The notes beneath the pieces are model-generated. The model was given only the letters and a program-made list of their open reading frames with translations. It searched no databases and was not told the DNA's origin. A DNA stretch of 64,000 nucleotides from Azospirillum brasilense (GTDB lineage Bacteria > Pseudomonadota > Alphaproteobacteria > Azospirillales > Azospirillaceae). The stretch is from assembly GCF_008365405.1 (NCBI RefSeq), contig NZ_QOKV01000002.1, positions 310,001 to 374,000 on the forward strand. The letters are read 5' to 3'. This document shows, piece after piece, positions 37,337-46,128 of the stretch (within the stretch, counting starts at the first letter, position 1; every line of letters starts with the position of its first letter). A program made the position numbers and the translations under genes.

Positions 37337-38010
37337 GTCGGATCATCAAAGCGGGATGGGCCGGGGTCGCCACACTGCTGGCGTTCCTGGCCGTCCCGGC
37401 GCACGGCGAAACGTCTGTCGGGCCGCGCACGCAGCCGCCCTACCCGGACTGGCTGGTCAAGCGCATGGAGACGCTGCGGCGGCAGGATCCGAAGGCGATG
37501 CTGCTCGGGGACTCCCTGATCGCCGGCTGGCCGCCCGACCTCGCCCGCCGGCTGTTCGACGCGGAGCCGATGAATTTCGGGGCCGGGGGCGACACCACGG
37601 GAAACCTGCTGTGGCGGGTGCGGCAGGCCTTCGGGCCGGGCATGGGGCTCAGGTCTGCGCTGGTCCTGATCGGAACGAACGACCTGCCGGACCGCTCCGC
37701 CGCGGAAATCGCCGGCACCATCGGGACCATCGCCGCTGATGTGAAACGGTCCGCGCCCGGCGCCTGCGTCACGCTGCTCACCCTGCTGCCGCGGCGCGAC
37801 GGCAACGCCGCTTTTGCCGAGCGCATCATGGACGTGAACCGACGACTGACCGCCCTCGCCGGTCCCGGCCTGCGCGTGATTGACGCCAACACCCCGATGC
37901 GCGACGCCTGCCCGGCGGAGGGCGCCTGCCCGCTCTACAAGGACCCGGTGCATCTGACCCGCGCGGGCTATGAGCGGCTGACCGCCGTCGTCGGCAAGAC
38001 CGGTTGCTAG
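37333..38010 (+). CDS. secreted SGNH/GDSL hydrolase
   Basis: A 225-residue protein beginning at GTG 37333 within the stop of the preceding gene (GTGA). A signal peptide ending near PAHG-ET (about residue 25) exports it. The SGNH blocks are intact: GDSLIAG (Ser61), FGAGGDTT, IGTNDL and DPVHLT with Asp204 and His207. Such enzymes are esterases that remove acetyl or other acyl groups from carbohydrates or lipids. Coupling to the SLGDNCEFG protein suggests they act together, possibly on a surface glycan. Confidence 0.85.
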   Translation: MSRIIKAGWAGVATLLAFLAVPAHGETSVGPRTQPPYPDWLVKRMETLRRQDPKAMLLGDSLIAGWPPDLARRLFDAEPMNFGAGGDTTGNLLWRVRQAFGPGMGLRSALVLIGTNDLPDRSAAEIAGTIGTIAADVKRSAPGACVTLLTLLPRRDGNAAFAERIMDVNRRLTALAGPGLRVIDANTPMRDACPAEGACPLYKDPVHLTRAGYERLTAVVGKTGC

Positions 38011-38052
38011 AAAGATGTCGAAGACGGCGGGGCTTCGGGATATCTAGGGGTC

Positions 38053-39195
38053 ATGACCAGCGACACCGCCGCCGCCGACCGTACCGGCACCGATTTCGAG
38101 ATCTTCATCGTCACCGCGCCGGGGCTGGAATCCGTGCTCTGCGCGGAGGTGAAGGCCAAGGGCTTCCGCGACGCCACCGCCATCAAGGGCGGCGTCACCG
38201 TCCGCGGCGGCTGGCCGGAGGTCTGGCGGGCGAACCTGGAACTCCGTGGGGCGACCCGCGTGCTGGCCCGCGTCGCTTCCTTCCGCGCCTTCCACCTCGC
38301 CCAGCTCGACAAGCGGGCGCGCCGGGTGCCCTGGGCGGAGTTCCTGCGCCCCGACGTGCCGGTCCGCGTCGAGGCGTCCTGCAAGGGCTCGCGCATCTAC
38401 CACGCCGGGGCGACCGCCCAGCGCATCGAGCGTGCCATCACCGAGGAGCTGGGCGCGCCGATCTCCGCCGAGGCGGAGGTCTCCATCAAGGCCCGCATCG
38501 ACGACGACCTGTGCACCATCAGCGTCGACACGTCGGGCGAGTCCCTGCACAAGCGCGGCCACAAGGAGGAGATCCACAAGGCCCCGCTGCGCGAGACGCT
38601 GGCCGCCCTGTTCCTGCACCATTGCGGCTACGACGGGACGGAGCCGGTGGTCGACCCGATGTGCGGGTCCGGCACTTTCGTCATCGAAGCGGCGGAGATC
38701 GCCGCCGGCCTGCACCCCGGACGCACCCGCCGCTTCGCCTTCGAACAGCTCACCGCCTTCGACGAGGCGGCGTGGCAGGCGATGCGCTCCACGGGCGGCA
38801 CAGGCGCCGCGCCCGCCGTCCGCTTCTACGGCAGCGACCGCGACGGCGGGGCCATCGCCATGAGCCGCGCCAACGCCGAGCGCGCGGGCGTCGCCGCTTT
38901 GACGGACTTCCAGAAGCACGCGGTCAGCGACCTGATGCCGCCGGAAGGGCCGCCGGGCCTCGTCATCGTCAACCCGCCCTACGGCGCGCGGATCGGCGAG
39001 AAGAAGCCGCTGTTCGCCCTCTACGGCGCGCTGGGGCAGACGTTGCTGTCGCGCTTTTCCGGCTGGCGGGTCGGCCTCGTCACCAACGAGGCGTCGCTGG
39101 CCCAGGCGACCGGCCTGCCCTTCCAGCCGTCCGGCCCGTCGGTGTCGCACGGCGGTCTGCGCGTGACGCTGCACAGCACCGCCGCCCTTCCCTGA
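38053..39195 (+). CDS. THUMP-domain RNA methyltransferase (RlmL/YcbY N-terminal-like)
   Basis: A 380-residue SAM-dependent RNA methyltransferase. Residues 10-155 are a ferredoxin-like plus THUMP RNA-binding region, ending in SIKARIDDDLCTISVDTSGESLHKRGH. Residues 160-380 are the Rossmann domain with DPMCGSGTFVIEAAEIA and the catalytic NPPYGARIGE (about residues 307-316). This is the RlmL/YpsC-type guanine-N2 methyltransferase of 23S rRNA, without the C-terminal RlmK half. The assignment of the modified base is by family only. Confidence 0.88.
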   Translation: MTSDTAAADRTGTDFEIFIVTAPGLESVLCAEVKAKGFRDATAIKGGVTVRGGWPEVWRANLELRGATRVLARVASFRAFHLAQLDKRARRVPWAEFLRPDVPVRVEASCKGSRIYHAGATAQRIERAITEELGAPISAEAEVSIKARIDDDLCTISVDTSGESLHKRGHKEEIHKAPLRETLAALFLHHCGYDGTEPVVDPMCGSGTFVIEAAEIAAGLHPGRTRRFAFEQLTAFDEAAWQAMRSTGGTGAAPAVRFYGSDRDGGAIAMSRANAERAGVAALTDFQKHAVSDLMPPEGPPGLVIVNPPYGARIGEKKPLFALYGALGQTLLSRFSGWRVGLVTNEASLAQATGLPFQPSGPSVSHGGLRVTLHSTAALP

Positions 39196-39222
39196 CCCTG
39201 CTCCAGACCCATTTGTAGCCCC

Positions 39223-41325
39223 ATGTCCAACCGTACCGCCCCCCGCCTGCACGCCTCGGCCTGCCCGCACGATTGCCCGTCCACCTGCGCGCTGGAGGTC
39301 GAAGTGCTGGACGAGCGCCGCATCGGGCGCATCCGCGGCGCCGCCGACAACAGCTACACCGCCGGGGTGATCTGCGCGAAGGTCGCCCGCTACGCCGAGC
39401 GGGTGCACCATCCCGACCGGCTGACCCAGCCGCTGCGCCGCACCGGCTCCAAGGGCTCCGGCCAGTTCGCGCCGATCTCCTGGGACGAGGCGCTGGACAT
39501 CGTCGCCGACCGCTTCCTGGAGGCCGAGCGCCGGCACGGTCCGGAGACGGTGTGGCCCTACTATTACGCGGGCACCATGGGGCTGGTGCAGCGCGACGGC
39601 ATCAACCGGCTGCGGCACGCCCGGCGCTGGTCGGGCTTCTTCGCCACCATCTGCACCAACCCGGCCTGGGCCGGCTGGCTGGCCGGGGCCGGCAAGCTGG
39701 CCGGAGCCGATCCGCGCGAGATGGCGACGTCCGACCTCGTGGTGATCTGGGGCACCAACGCCGTCTCCACCCAGGTCAACGTGATGACCCACGCCGTCCG
39801 CGCCCGCAAGGAGCGCGGGGCGAAGATCGCCGTGGTCGACGTCTACCGCACCCCGACCATGGAACAGGCGGACATCCCCCTGCTGATCCGTCCGGGCAGC
39901 GACGGGGCGCTGGCCTGCGCCGTGATGCATGTGCTGTTCCGCGACGGGCTGGCCGACCGCGCCTATCTCGCCAGCCACGCCGACGACCCCGCCGGGCTGG
40001 AGGCGCATCTCGCCAGCCGGACGCCGGAATGGGCCGAGGCCATCACCGGCCTGCCGGCGGCGGAGATCGAGGCCTTCGCCCGGCTGGTCGGGCGGACGCC
40101 GCGCAGCTATTTCCGGCTGGGCTACGGCTTCACCCGCTCGCGCAACGGGGCGGTGAACATGCACGCCGCCTCGTGCATCCCGGTGGTCAGCGGTGCCTGG
40201 AAGGTCGAGGGCGGCGGGGCCTTCCACTCCAACAGCGGCATCTACGGCTGGAACAAGACGCTGATCGAGGGGCTGGACCTGCGCGACCCGACCGTGCGCA
40301 TGCTCGACCAGTCGCGCATCGGCCCGATCCTGGAGGGCGATCCGGAGGCGCTGGCCGGTGGCCCGCCGGTGACGGCGCTGCTGATCCAGAACACCAACCC
40401 GGTGACCATCGCCCCCGATCAGGCGCGCGTGCGCCGCGGCTTCGCCCGCGACGACCTGTTCGTCTGCGTGCACGAGCAGTTCATGACCGAGACGGCGCGC
40501 ATGGCCGACATCGTGCTGCCCGCCACCATGTTCCTGGAGCACGACGACCTCTATCAGGCGGGCGGCAACCAGCACATCCTGCTCGGGCCGAAGCTGGTCG
40601 ATCCGCCCGGCGACTGCCGGCCCAACCACGCCGTCATCACGGAGCTGGCGCGGCGGCTGGGCAGCGACTCCCACCCCGGCTTCGCTATGACCGAGCGGGA
40701 GCTGATCGACGCCACGCTGCGCGCGTCCGGCCACGGCACGCTGGAGGCGCTGGAATCCCAGCGCTTCCTCGACGTGCAGCCGGACTTCGAGACGGCGCAT
40801 TTCGTGAAGGGCTTCCGCTGGCCGGACGGCAAGTTCCGCCTGAAGCCGGACTGGCCGACCGTGCCCTACGCCGCCCCGTCCACCTTCGGTCCGGTCGATG
40901 CCATGCCGACCTTCCCCGATCACTGGGCGGTGACGGAGGAGGCGGACGACGAGCATCCCTTCCGGCTGGTCACCGCGCCGGCCCGCAACTTCCTGAACAG
41001 CAGCTTCACCGAGACCCCGACCTCCACGGGGCGGGAGCGCCGCCCGAGCCTGATGCTCCACCCCGAGGACGCGGCGGCGCTGGGCATCGCGGAGGGCGAC
41101 CGGGTGGAAGCCACGAATGGACGCGGCGCGGTGTTCCTGCACGCCCGGCTGTTCGACGGGGTGCGGCGGGGTGTGGTGATCGCCGAATCCATCTGGCCCA
41201 ACGCCGCGCACGAGGGCGGGCGCGGCATCAACAGCCTGACCGGCGCCGACCCGGTGGCGCCCTTCGGCGGCGCCGCCTTCCACGACAACCATGTGCGGGT
41301 GCGCAAGGCCGACGTCGCCGCTTGA
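39223..41325 (+). CDS. molybdopterin-dependent oxidoreductase
   Basis: A 700-residue catalytic subunit of the DMSO-reductase superfamily. The N-terminal CPHDCPSTC (Cys15, Cys19, Cys23 approximately) with a fourth Cys in GVICAKVARY binds a [4Fe-4S] cluster. ISWDEALDIVADRF, DLVVIWGTNAV and the C-terminal dinucleotide-binding domain LRVTA-like segment (FRLVTAPARNFLNSS) bind the bis-MGD cofactor. There is no twin-arginine signal, so it is cytoplasmic. No partner subunit gene adjoins it. Substrate unknown; such single-subunit proteins are often mis-called formate dehydrogenase or nitrate reductase. Confidence 0.88.
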   Translation: MSNRTAPRLHASACPHDCPSTCALEVEVLDERRIGRIRGAADNSYTAGVICAKVARYAERVHHPDRLTQPLRRTGSKGSGQFAPISWDEALDIVADRFLEAERRHGPETVWPYYYAGTMGLVQRDGINRLRHARRWSGFFATICTNPAWAGWLAGAGKLAGADPREMATSDLVVIWGTNAVSTQVNVMTHAVRARKERGAKIAVVDVYRTPTMEQADIPLLIRPGSDGALACAVMHVLFRDGLADRAYLASHADDPAGLEAHLASRTPEWAEAITGLPAAEIEAFARLVGRTPRSYFRLGYGFTRSRNGAVNMHAASCIPVVSGAWKVEGGGAFHSNSGIYGWNKTLIEGLDLRDPTVRMLDQSRIGPILEGDPEALAGGPPVTALLIQNTNPVTIAPDQARVRRGFARDDLFVCVHEQFMTETARMADIVLPATMFLEHDDLYQAGGNQHILLGPKLVDPPGDCRPNHAVITELARRLGSDSHPGFAMTERELIDATLRASGHGTLEALESQRFLDVQPDFETAHFVKGFRWPDGKFRLKPDWPTVPYAAPSTFGPVDAMPTFPDHWAVTEEADDEHPFRLVTAPARNFLNSSFTETPTSTGRERRPSLMLHPEDAAALGIAEGDRVEATNGRGAVFLHARLFDGVRRGVVIAESIWPNAAHEGGRGINSLTGADPVAPFGGAAFHDNHVRVRKADVAA

Positions 41326-41462
41326 ATTTGACTCCTCCCTCTTCTCGCCGGGGCCGGTAAAGCCCAAATGCGGCCGCTGTGGCCCTGTGCAGGACGCCAA
41401 TTGCCAAGACCGGGGCGCCGTGCCACGGTGCGCCGCACACGAAACCAGAGCGGGACAAGGCG

Positions 41463-42659
41463 GTGGCGTCGGGCGGGATGCGCGATCTTCGGTTGGACTT
41501 TTTCCGCGGGCTGGCCCTGTGGTTCATCTTCGTGGACCACATCCCGGGCAATCAGATCGCCTGGGTGACGATGCGCAACTTCGGCCTCAGCGATGCGACC
41601 GAAGTGTTCGTCTTCATTTCCGGCTACACGTCGGCGCTGGTCTATTCACGGATACTGGACAAGCACGGCTGGCGGTTCGCGGCGGCCAAGGTGCTGGACC
41701 GCTGCTGGACGCTCTACATCGCCTATCTCTTCCTGTTCATCGCCTTCACGGCGCAGGTCGCCTACACCGCGCGGGTCTTCGACAACCCGCTGTTCACCGA
41801 GGAAATGGGCATCGCCGGCTTCTTCGCCGATCCCGCGGTGTCGCTGGTGCAGGCGCTGGCGCTGAAGTTCCGCCCGGCCAACCTGGACATCCTGCCGCTC
41901 TACATCGTGCTGCTGCTGTCCCTCCCGGCGCTGCTGCCGGTGCTGCGCCGCTGGCCGGTGGGCCTGCTGGCCGGGTCGGCAACGCTCTACGCGGCGGCGC
42001 GCATCCTGGACTGGAACCTGCCGACCTACCCGGACGGCGGCGTGTGGTTCTTCAATCCCTTCGCCTGGCAGCTCCTGTTCGTGCTGGGAGCCACCATGCA
42101 GCGCCTGCCCAAGGTGGCGGCGGCGCTGACGACGCGGAGGACGGCGTTGCTGTGGCTGGCTGGGGGGTATCTGTTCGCCTCGCTGCTTCTGGTGATCTCC
42201 TGGCAGATCGCGCCGATGGCCGCGCTGATGCCGGTGTGGCTGGCGGAGATCCTTTACCCGATCAGCAAGACCGACCTCGACCTGCTGCGGCTCGCGCATT
42301 TCTGCGCGCTGGCCTACGTCGTCCTGCAGATCGCGCGGTTCGACAGCGCGTGGCTGCGCTGGCCGGCGCTGGCGCCGGTGATCCTGTGCGGGCGGCAGTC
42401 GCTTCAGGTCTTCTGCCTGGGCATCTTCCTGTCCTTTGCCGGCCAGACGGTGCTGAACCACTGGTCCGCCTCGCTTTTTGCCCAGTTTTCGGTCACACTC
42501 GTCGGCATCGCCGTGATGGTGGCCGCCGCGCGGGTGCTGACCTGGTATCAATCCGTGGGACGGCCGCCGCGCCAACCGGCATCCGCCCCGCCCGCGGCAC
42601 CCGCCGCTTCACTGGCCCCTGCCGCCCCATTGGCCCCTGCCAAGGACCCGAGCGCATGA
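41463..42659 (+). CDS. opgC: OpgC-family membrane acyltransferase
   Basis: A 398-residue inner-membrane protein with about ten hydrophobic segments. The start RDLRLDFFRGLALWFIFVDHIPGN and the following EVFVFISGYTSALVYSRI are the OpgC signatures. OpgC transfers succinyl groups to osmoregulated periplasmic glucans. GTG 41463 (AAGG upstream) or ATG 41478 may be the start. The C-terminus ends in an Ala/Pro-rich tail. Its stop overlaps the ATG of the next gene (ATGA), so it is translationally coupled to the two SGNH genes that follow. Confidence 0.85.
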   Translation: MASGGMRDLRLDFFRGLALWFIFVDHIPGNQIAWVTMRNFGLSDATEVFVFISGYTSALVYSRILDKHGWRFAAAKVLDRCWTLYIAYLFLFIAFTAQVAYTARVFDNPLFTEEMGIAGFFADPAVSLVQALALKFRPANLDILPLYIVLLLSLPALLPVLRRWPVGLLAGSATLYAAARILDWNLPTYPDGGVWFFNPFAWQLLFVLGATMQRLPKVAAALTTRRTALLWLAGGYLFASLLLVISWQIAPMAALMPVWLAEILYPISKTDLDLLRLAHFCALAYVVLQIARFDSAWLRWPALAPVILCGRQSLQVFCLGIFLSFAGQTVLNHWSASLFAQFSVTLVGIAVMVAAARVLTWYQSVGRPPRQPASAPPAAPAASLAPAAPLAPAKDPSA

Positions 42660-43423
42660 AGCGCGCGACCGTCTTGACCCTGGCCGTCCTCGCGGGACTG
42701 ACCGCACCCATCGCCATCTCCGCAGGCGTCGCGCGTGCGGCGTCGGAGACGCCCTCCGATCCCTGCGCCGTCCCGGAAACCGTCTACACCATCGATGGCG
42801 CCCTGCCGCGTGCCTGGGAACGGCTGAAGCGCGGCGGCGCGCTGCCCATTCTCGTGCTGAATTCGGCAAGCGCGCGCTCCGCCACCGCTTATCCGGCGCT
42901 GCTGGAAAAGGAGCTGGCGGCCCGGCTGCCCGACCGCAAGGTCAGCGTGACCGTCCGCAACGCGCCGGGGGCGACCGTGCAGGAGATGCTGCCCGTCCTG
43001 AACCGGGAACTGGCCGCCTCCGCCGCCTCCCTGCTGGTCTGGCAGGTGGGGACGGCGGACGCCATGCGGAACATCGGGCCGGACAGCTTCGGGGAGGCGC
43101 TGGGCCACGGCATCGCGGCGGCCCAGGGGCGCGGCGCCGACGTGATCCTGATGGACATGCAGTACAGCCCGCAGACGACCCAGCTCATCACCTTCCAGCC
43201 CTATCTGGATTATGTGGAGTGGGTGTCGCAGAACAGCGACGTGGTTCATTTCCCCCGTTTCGAGATGATGCGGCATTGGTTCGAGGAGGGCCGCGTCGGC
43301 TTCGCCCCCGACTCCAACGAGGAAAAGCTGCAGGCCTATCAGTTCGTCCACCGCTGCCTCGGCCGCATCCTGGCCGACACCGTGTCCACCATGATCGACC
43401 GCGCCGGGAGACCCGCTCCGTGA
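42656..43423 (+). CDS. secreted SGNH-hydrolase-like protein with degenerate catalytic blocks
   Basis: A 255-residue exported protein with a signal peptide ending near ARA-AS (about residue 29). It is clearly a paralogue of the next gene: LLVWQVGTADAMR aligns with its LVIWQVAANTVLR, and DVILMDMQYSP with DVVLMDLQYAP. The nucleophile block is LNSASAR instead of a GDS-type motif. The DGIH block that supplies the catalytic histidine is replaced by PDSNEE (218-223). It may be a non-catalytic partner. Its start and stop both overlap neighbours (ATGA, GTGA). Confidence 0.8.
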   Translation: MKRATVLTLAVLAGLTAPIAISAGVARAASETPSDPCAVPETVYTIDGALPRAWERLKRGGALPILVLNSASARSATAYPALLEKELAARLPDRKVSVTVRNAPGATVQEMLPVLNRELAASAASLLVWQVGTADAMRNIGPDSFGEALGHGIAAAQGRGADVILMDMQYSPQTTQLITFQPYLDYVEWVSQNSDVVHFPRFEMMRHWFEEGRVGFAPDSNEEKLQAYQFVHRCLGRILADTVSTMIDRAGRPAP

Positions 43424-44235
43424 TCGGCGCCCAGGCCCCCCGGACCCCTGGCCGGAGGGCCGCCGTCCTCTCCACCGCCCTGCTGCTCCTCGTCCCTTTT
43501 CTCGCCGGTCCGACGGCCAAGGCCGATCCGGTGAGGGCGGCGGCCTGCGCCGTGTCCGTTCAGACCGCCGGCCTTGCCGTGCCGTTGCCGCGCAGCGCGC
43601 GGGCGCTGGCTGCCGGTGGGCCGCTGCGCATCGTCGCCATCGGTTCCTCCTCCACCGCCGGGGCGGGGGCCAGCGAACCGGAGCACAGCTACCCGGCGCG
43701 GCTGGCCGAGCATCTGGAGGCGCGCTACCCCGGCCTCGCCCTGACCGTCCTCAACAAGGGAGCCAACGGGGAAACCGGGCCCGACATGCTGAGGCGGTTC
43801 CAACGCGACGTGCTGGACGAGGCGCCCGATCTGGTGATCTGGCAGGTCGCGGCCAACACCGTCCTGCGCGGCGACGATCCCGACGCGGCGGAGGCGGTGA
43901 TCCGCGGCGGCGTGCGGACGCTGAAGGATGCCGGTCTGGACGTCGTGCTGATGGACCTGCAATACGCCCCGGCCATGCTGGCGAAACCCCGGCACGAGGA
44001 GATGGAGGCTCGCATCGGCCGCGTCGCGGCGGACGAGGAGGTGGGCCTGTTCCACCGTTACGCGGTGATGCGCCAGTGGGTGGAGACACGACAGGCCGCC
44101 ATGAACGATCTGGTCGGGCCGGACGGCATCCACCAGAACGACTTCGGCTATGACTGCGTGGCCCGCACGCTGGCCGCCTCGCTGCACGACGCCCTCGCCC
44201 TGCGGACCGCGGGGAGAGTGTCCGCACGTCCGTAA
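43420..44235 (+). CDS. secreted SGNH hydrolase (active-looking paralogue)
   Basis: A 271-residue protein starting at GTG 43420 inside the previous stop codon. An N-terminal hydrophobic signal (AVLSTALLLLVPFLAGPTAKA) precedes the domain. The blocks are GSSSTAG (75-81), NKGANGETG, AANT as the oxyanion Asn region, and DGIHQNDFGY with Asp235 and His238. It is therefore probably a functional periplasmic esterase. It is the last gene of an OpgC/SGNH/SGNH operon, suggesting control of acyl groups on a periplasmic or surface glucan. Confidence 0.85.
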   Translation: MIGAQAPRTPGRRAAVLSTALLLLVPFLAGPTAKADPVRAAACAVSVQTAGLAVPLPRSARALAAGGPLRIVAIGSSSTAGAGASEPEHSYPARLAEHLEARYPGLALTVLNKGANGETGPDMLRRFQRDVLDEAPDLVIWQVAANTVLRGDDPDAAEAVIRGGVRTLKDAGLDVVLMDLQYAPAMLAKPRHEEMEARIGRVAADEEVGLFHRYAVMRQWVETRQAAMNDLVGPDGIHQNDFGYDCVARTLAASLHDALALRTAGRVSARP

Positions 44236-44288
44236 GGCGCCTCCCCCACCTCTCAAGCGTACGGCCCACTCCGACACGTCGCAAAAGG

Positions 44289-44321
44289 CACCCTCCCCGG
44301 GAACGCGGGGATTTCAGGGTG
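44289..44321. terminator. terminator-like hairpin between convergent operons
   Basis: CACCCT and AGGGTG pair at the ends and CCCCG with CGGGG inside, giving an interrupted stem (44289-44321) between the SGNH operon and the convergent DUF2336 gene. There is no T run, so it may be a bidirectional structure or transcript-end stabiliser rather than an efficient terminator. Confidence 0.35.
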
Positions 44322-44348
44322 GGGCCCAGAGTTACCGCAGCCGCGCCA

Positions 44349-45527
44349 TCACGTCCCCGTCCCGCGCACCGGCGCGAAGGGCAATCCCGCCTGGTCCAGC
44401 GCCCGCTCGATCACCTCGTCCGACGCGCCATCGAACAGTTGCAGCAGCAGGTCGTCCACCACCCACTCGTTCGTCGGGGTCAGGGCGGCGAACAGGTCGG
44501 CCATGACCTCCGCCTGGAAATCGTCACGACGGTTGTCGCTGCCCTCGTAGCCCATGCGCTTGGCCGTGGCGATCGCCACCTGAAAGGGCGGCACCAGGAC
44601 CGGCGCGACCGACGCCTTCTTCAGCACCGCCCGCAGCCCCAGCGCCCCGTCGTCCCAAGCCAGCTTGCGCGCGTTCTCCGCCGGGATGCCGGCCTTCGCC
44701 CCCAACCCCGCCGCGAACAGCGCCACGTCGCCCGCGCACAGCACGCGGAACAGCAGCGCCGCGGTGAAGCGCCCGTTGGCGTGCAGCCAGCGGGCCACCG
44801 CCTCCACATCCTCTTCGCCGCGGAGCGCCGGGCGCAGCAGCCGCAGCGTCGCCGACTCGCGCCCGCGGTTGGCAAGCCGGTCCACCAGATCCTTGGACAG
44901 GCCGTGAGTGTGGGCCAGCGTGGCGCGCACCGCGTCGGAAACGAAGGCGACCAGCCGCTCCACCACGGCCAGCGGCAGGCCGGGGCGGGTCGCCGCGGCC
45001 TCGCTGACCATGCGCACCCGGCCGAAGCGGTCCAAGGCCCGATGCAGCGCCGGTTCCGCCAGTTCCGCCCCGGGGTTGCGCAGCAGGGCGGTCACCACCG
45101 CGACGTTGCCGGTCTCGACGACGGCCCCGGCCACCCGCGCCGACACGGTGTGGCGGTTGGCGACGGCCATGTGCTTGCCGGCGTCGGGGTCCGCCAGCAC
45201 ATCGAGCAGCAACTCATCGCTGAGGCTTCCGGCGTCGCGCAGGATCGGGAAGGCCACGCGGGCCACGTCCTTCACCAGCCGCTCGGCCAGTTCCGCGGTC
45301 AGCATGGCGTTGTTGCGGATCTGCCAGGCCACCGCCTCGCGCACCGCCACCTGGGCGTCGGCGGCGAAGCAATGCATGACCTCCAGCGCCAGCGACCGTT
45401 CGGCGTCGGTCAGCCCGCCTTTCTCCAGATCGCCGGCCAGCTTCTGCATCGTGTCGATGCGGGCCTCCGCCGACGAGGATTCGAGCAGGCGCTCGACGTC
45501 GCGGATGGACAGGGATGAGTCGGTCAT
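44349..45527 (-). CDS. DUF2336 domain-containing protein
   Basis: A 392-residue all-helical protein of the alphaproteobacterial DUF2336 family. It has HEAT-like helical repeats rich in Leu/Ala and the conserved stretches AVAWQIRNNAMLTAELAERL and VVERLVAFVSDAVRATLAHTHGL, then ALLFRVLCAGDVALFAAGLG. No signal peptide or membrane segment is present. The family is unassigned but frequent near stress and cell-cycle regulators. ATG 45527 is chosen since homology begins at SLSIRDVERLL. It is third in the galE-marR-DUF2336 operon. Confidence 0.82.
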   Translation of the reverse strand: MTDSSLSIRDVERLLESSSAEARIDTMQKLAGDLEKGGLTDAERSLALEVMHCFAADAQVAVREAVAWQIRNNAMLTAELAERLVKDVARVAFPILRDAGSLSDELLLDVLADPDAGKHMAVANRHTVSARVAGAVVETGNVAVVTALLRNPGAELAEPALHRALDRFGRVRMVSEAAATRPGLPLAVVERLVAFVSDAVRATLAHTHGLSKDLVDRLANRGRESATLRLLRPALRGEEDVEAVARWLHANGRFTAALLFRVLCAGDVALFAAGLGAKAGIPAENARKLAWDDGALGLRAVLKKASVAPVLVPPFQVAIATAKRMGYEGSDNRRDDFQAEVMADLFAALTPTNEWVVDDLLLQLFDGASDEVIERALDQAGLPFAPVRGTGT

Positions 45528-45577
45528 GTGCGGATGCCTGCGGGTAGGAGGTGCATAAGGCGGTTCAATCAAGACCC

Positions 45578-46114
45578 TCAATCGAGCCCTTGCCCGGCGT
45601 AGCGGACCATATCGCCCCAGATGCGGTCGAGCCGGCGCAGCGTGCGGTAGGCGGCCTTCAGATCGGCCGCCTCCGCCTCGTTGCGGACCAGCGCCGTGGC
45701 CTGCGCCTGCTCCAGCGTGAACAGCTCATCGCGCAGCGTCCGTCCCTTGTCGGTCAGGCGCAGGCGGGCCGTGCGGCGGTCGCGCTGGCTGGCGCCGCGG
45801 TCGATGTAGCCGGCCTCGACCAGGATCTTCAGGCTGTAGGAGGCGTTGGACCCCAGATAATAGCCACGTTCCATCAGGTCGCGGACCGACGGCTCGTCGT
45901 CGCCGATCAGCATGACCATCAGCGCCTGAACCGGCCCGATGTCGTCGATCCCCTGCCGCAACAGGCCGGCCCGCACGACGTCGAGGAATCGGCGGTGCAT
46001 CCGCTCGATCAGCCGGGCGAGCCCGTGATACTCGGCCAGTTCCGCCGCATCGATGGCGTCCGGTTTGGCTTCGGCCGGCTTGGATTCGGCGCCCGCCCGG
46101 CGCTGCGTGCTCAT
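45578..46114 (-). CDS. MarR-family winged-helix transcriptional regulator
   Basis: A 178-residue regulator behind GGAGAGACGAGGG. The winged helix has DLMERGYYLGSNASYSLKILVEAGYIDRGASQRDRRTARLRLT, with the wing DRRT. The segment DDIGPVQALMVMLIGDDEPSV resembles the LdtR subgroup known in rhizobia and Liberibacter, which controls L,D-transpeptidase and stress genes. That subgroup assignment is from memory of motifs. It lies 14 bp after galE in the same operon. Confidence 0.82.
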   Translation of the reverse strand: MSTQRRAGAESKPAEAKPDAIDAAELAEYHGLARLIERMHRRFLDVVRAGLLRQGIDDIGPVQALMVMLIGDDEPSVRDLMERGYYLGSNASYSLKILVEAGYIDRGASQRDRRTARLRLTDKGRTLRDELFTLEQAQATALVRNEAEAADLKAAYRTLRRLDRIWGDMVRYAGQGLD

Positions 46115-46128
46115 CCCTCGTCTCTCCG

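Noticed and set aside
38044..41400. Long minus-strand open frame over the RNA methyltransferase and molybdopterin oxidoreductase genes
   Set aside because: Antisense to two well-supported genes and lacking any recognisable domain or ribosome-binding site.
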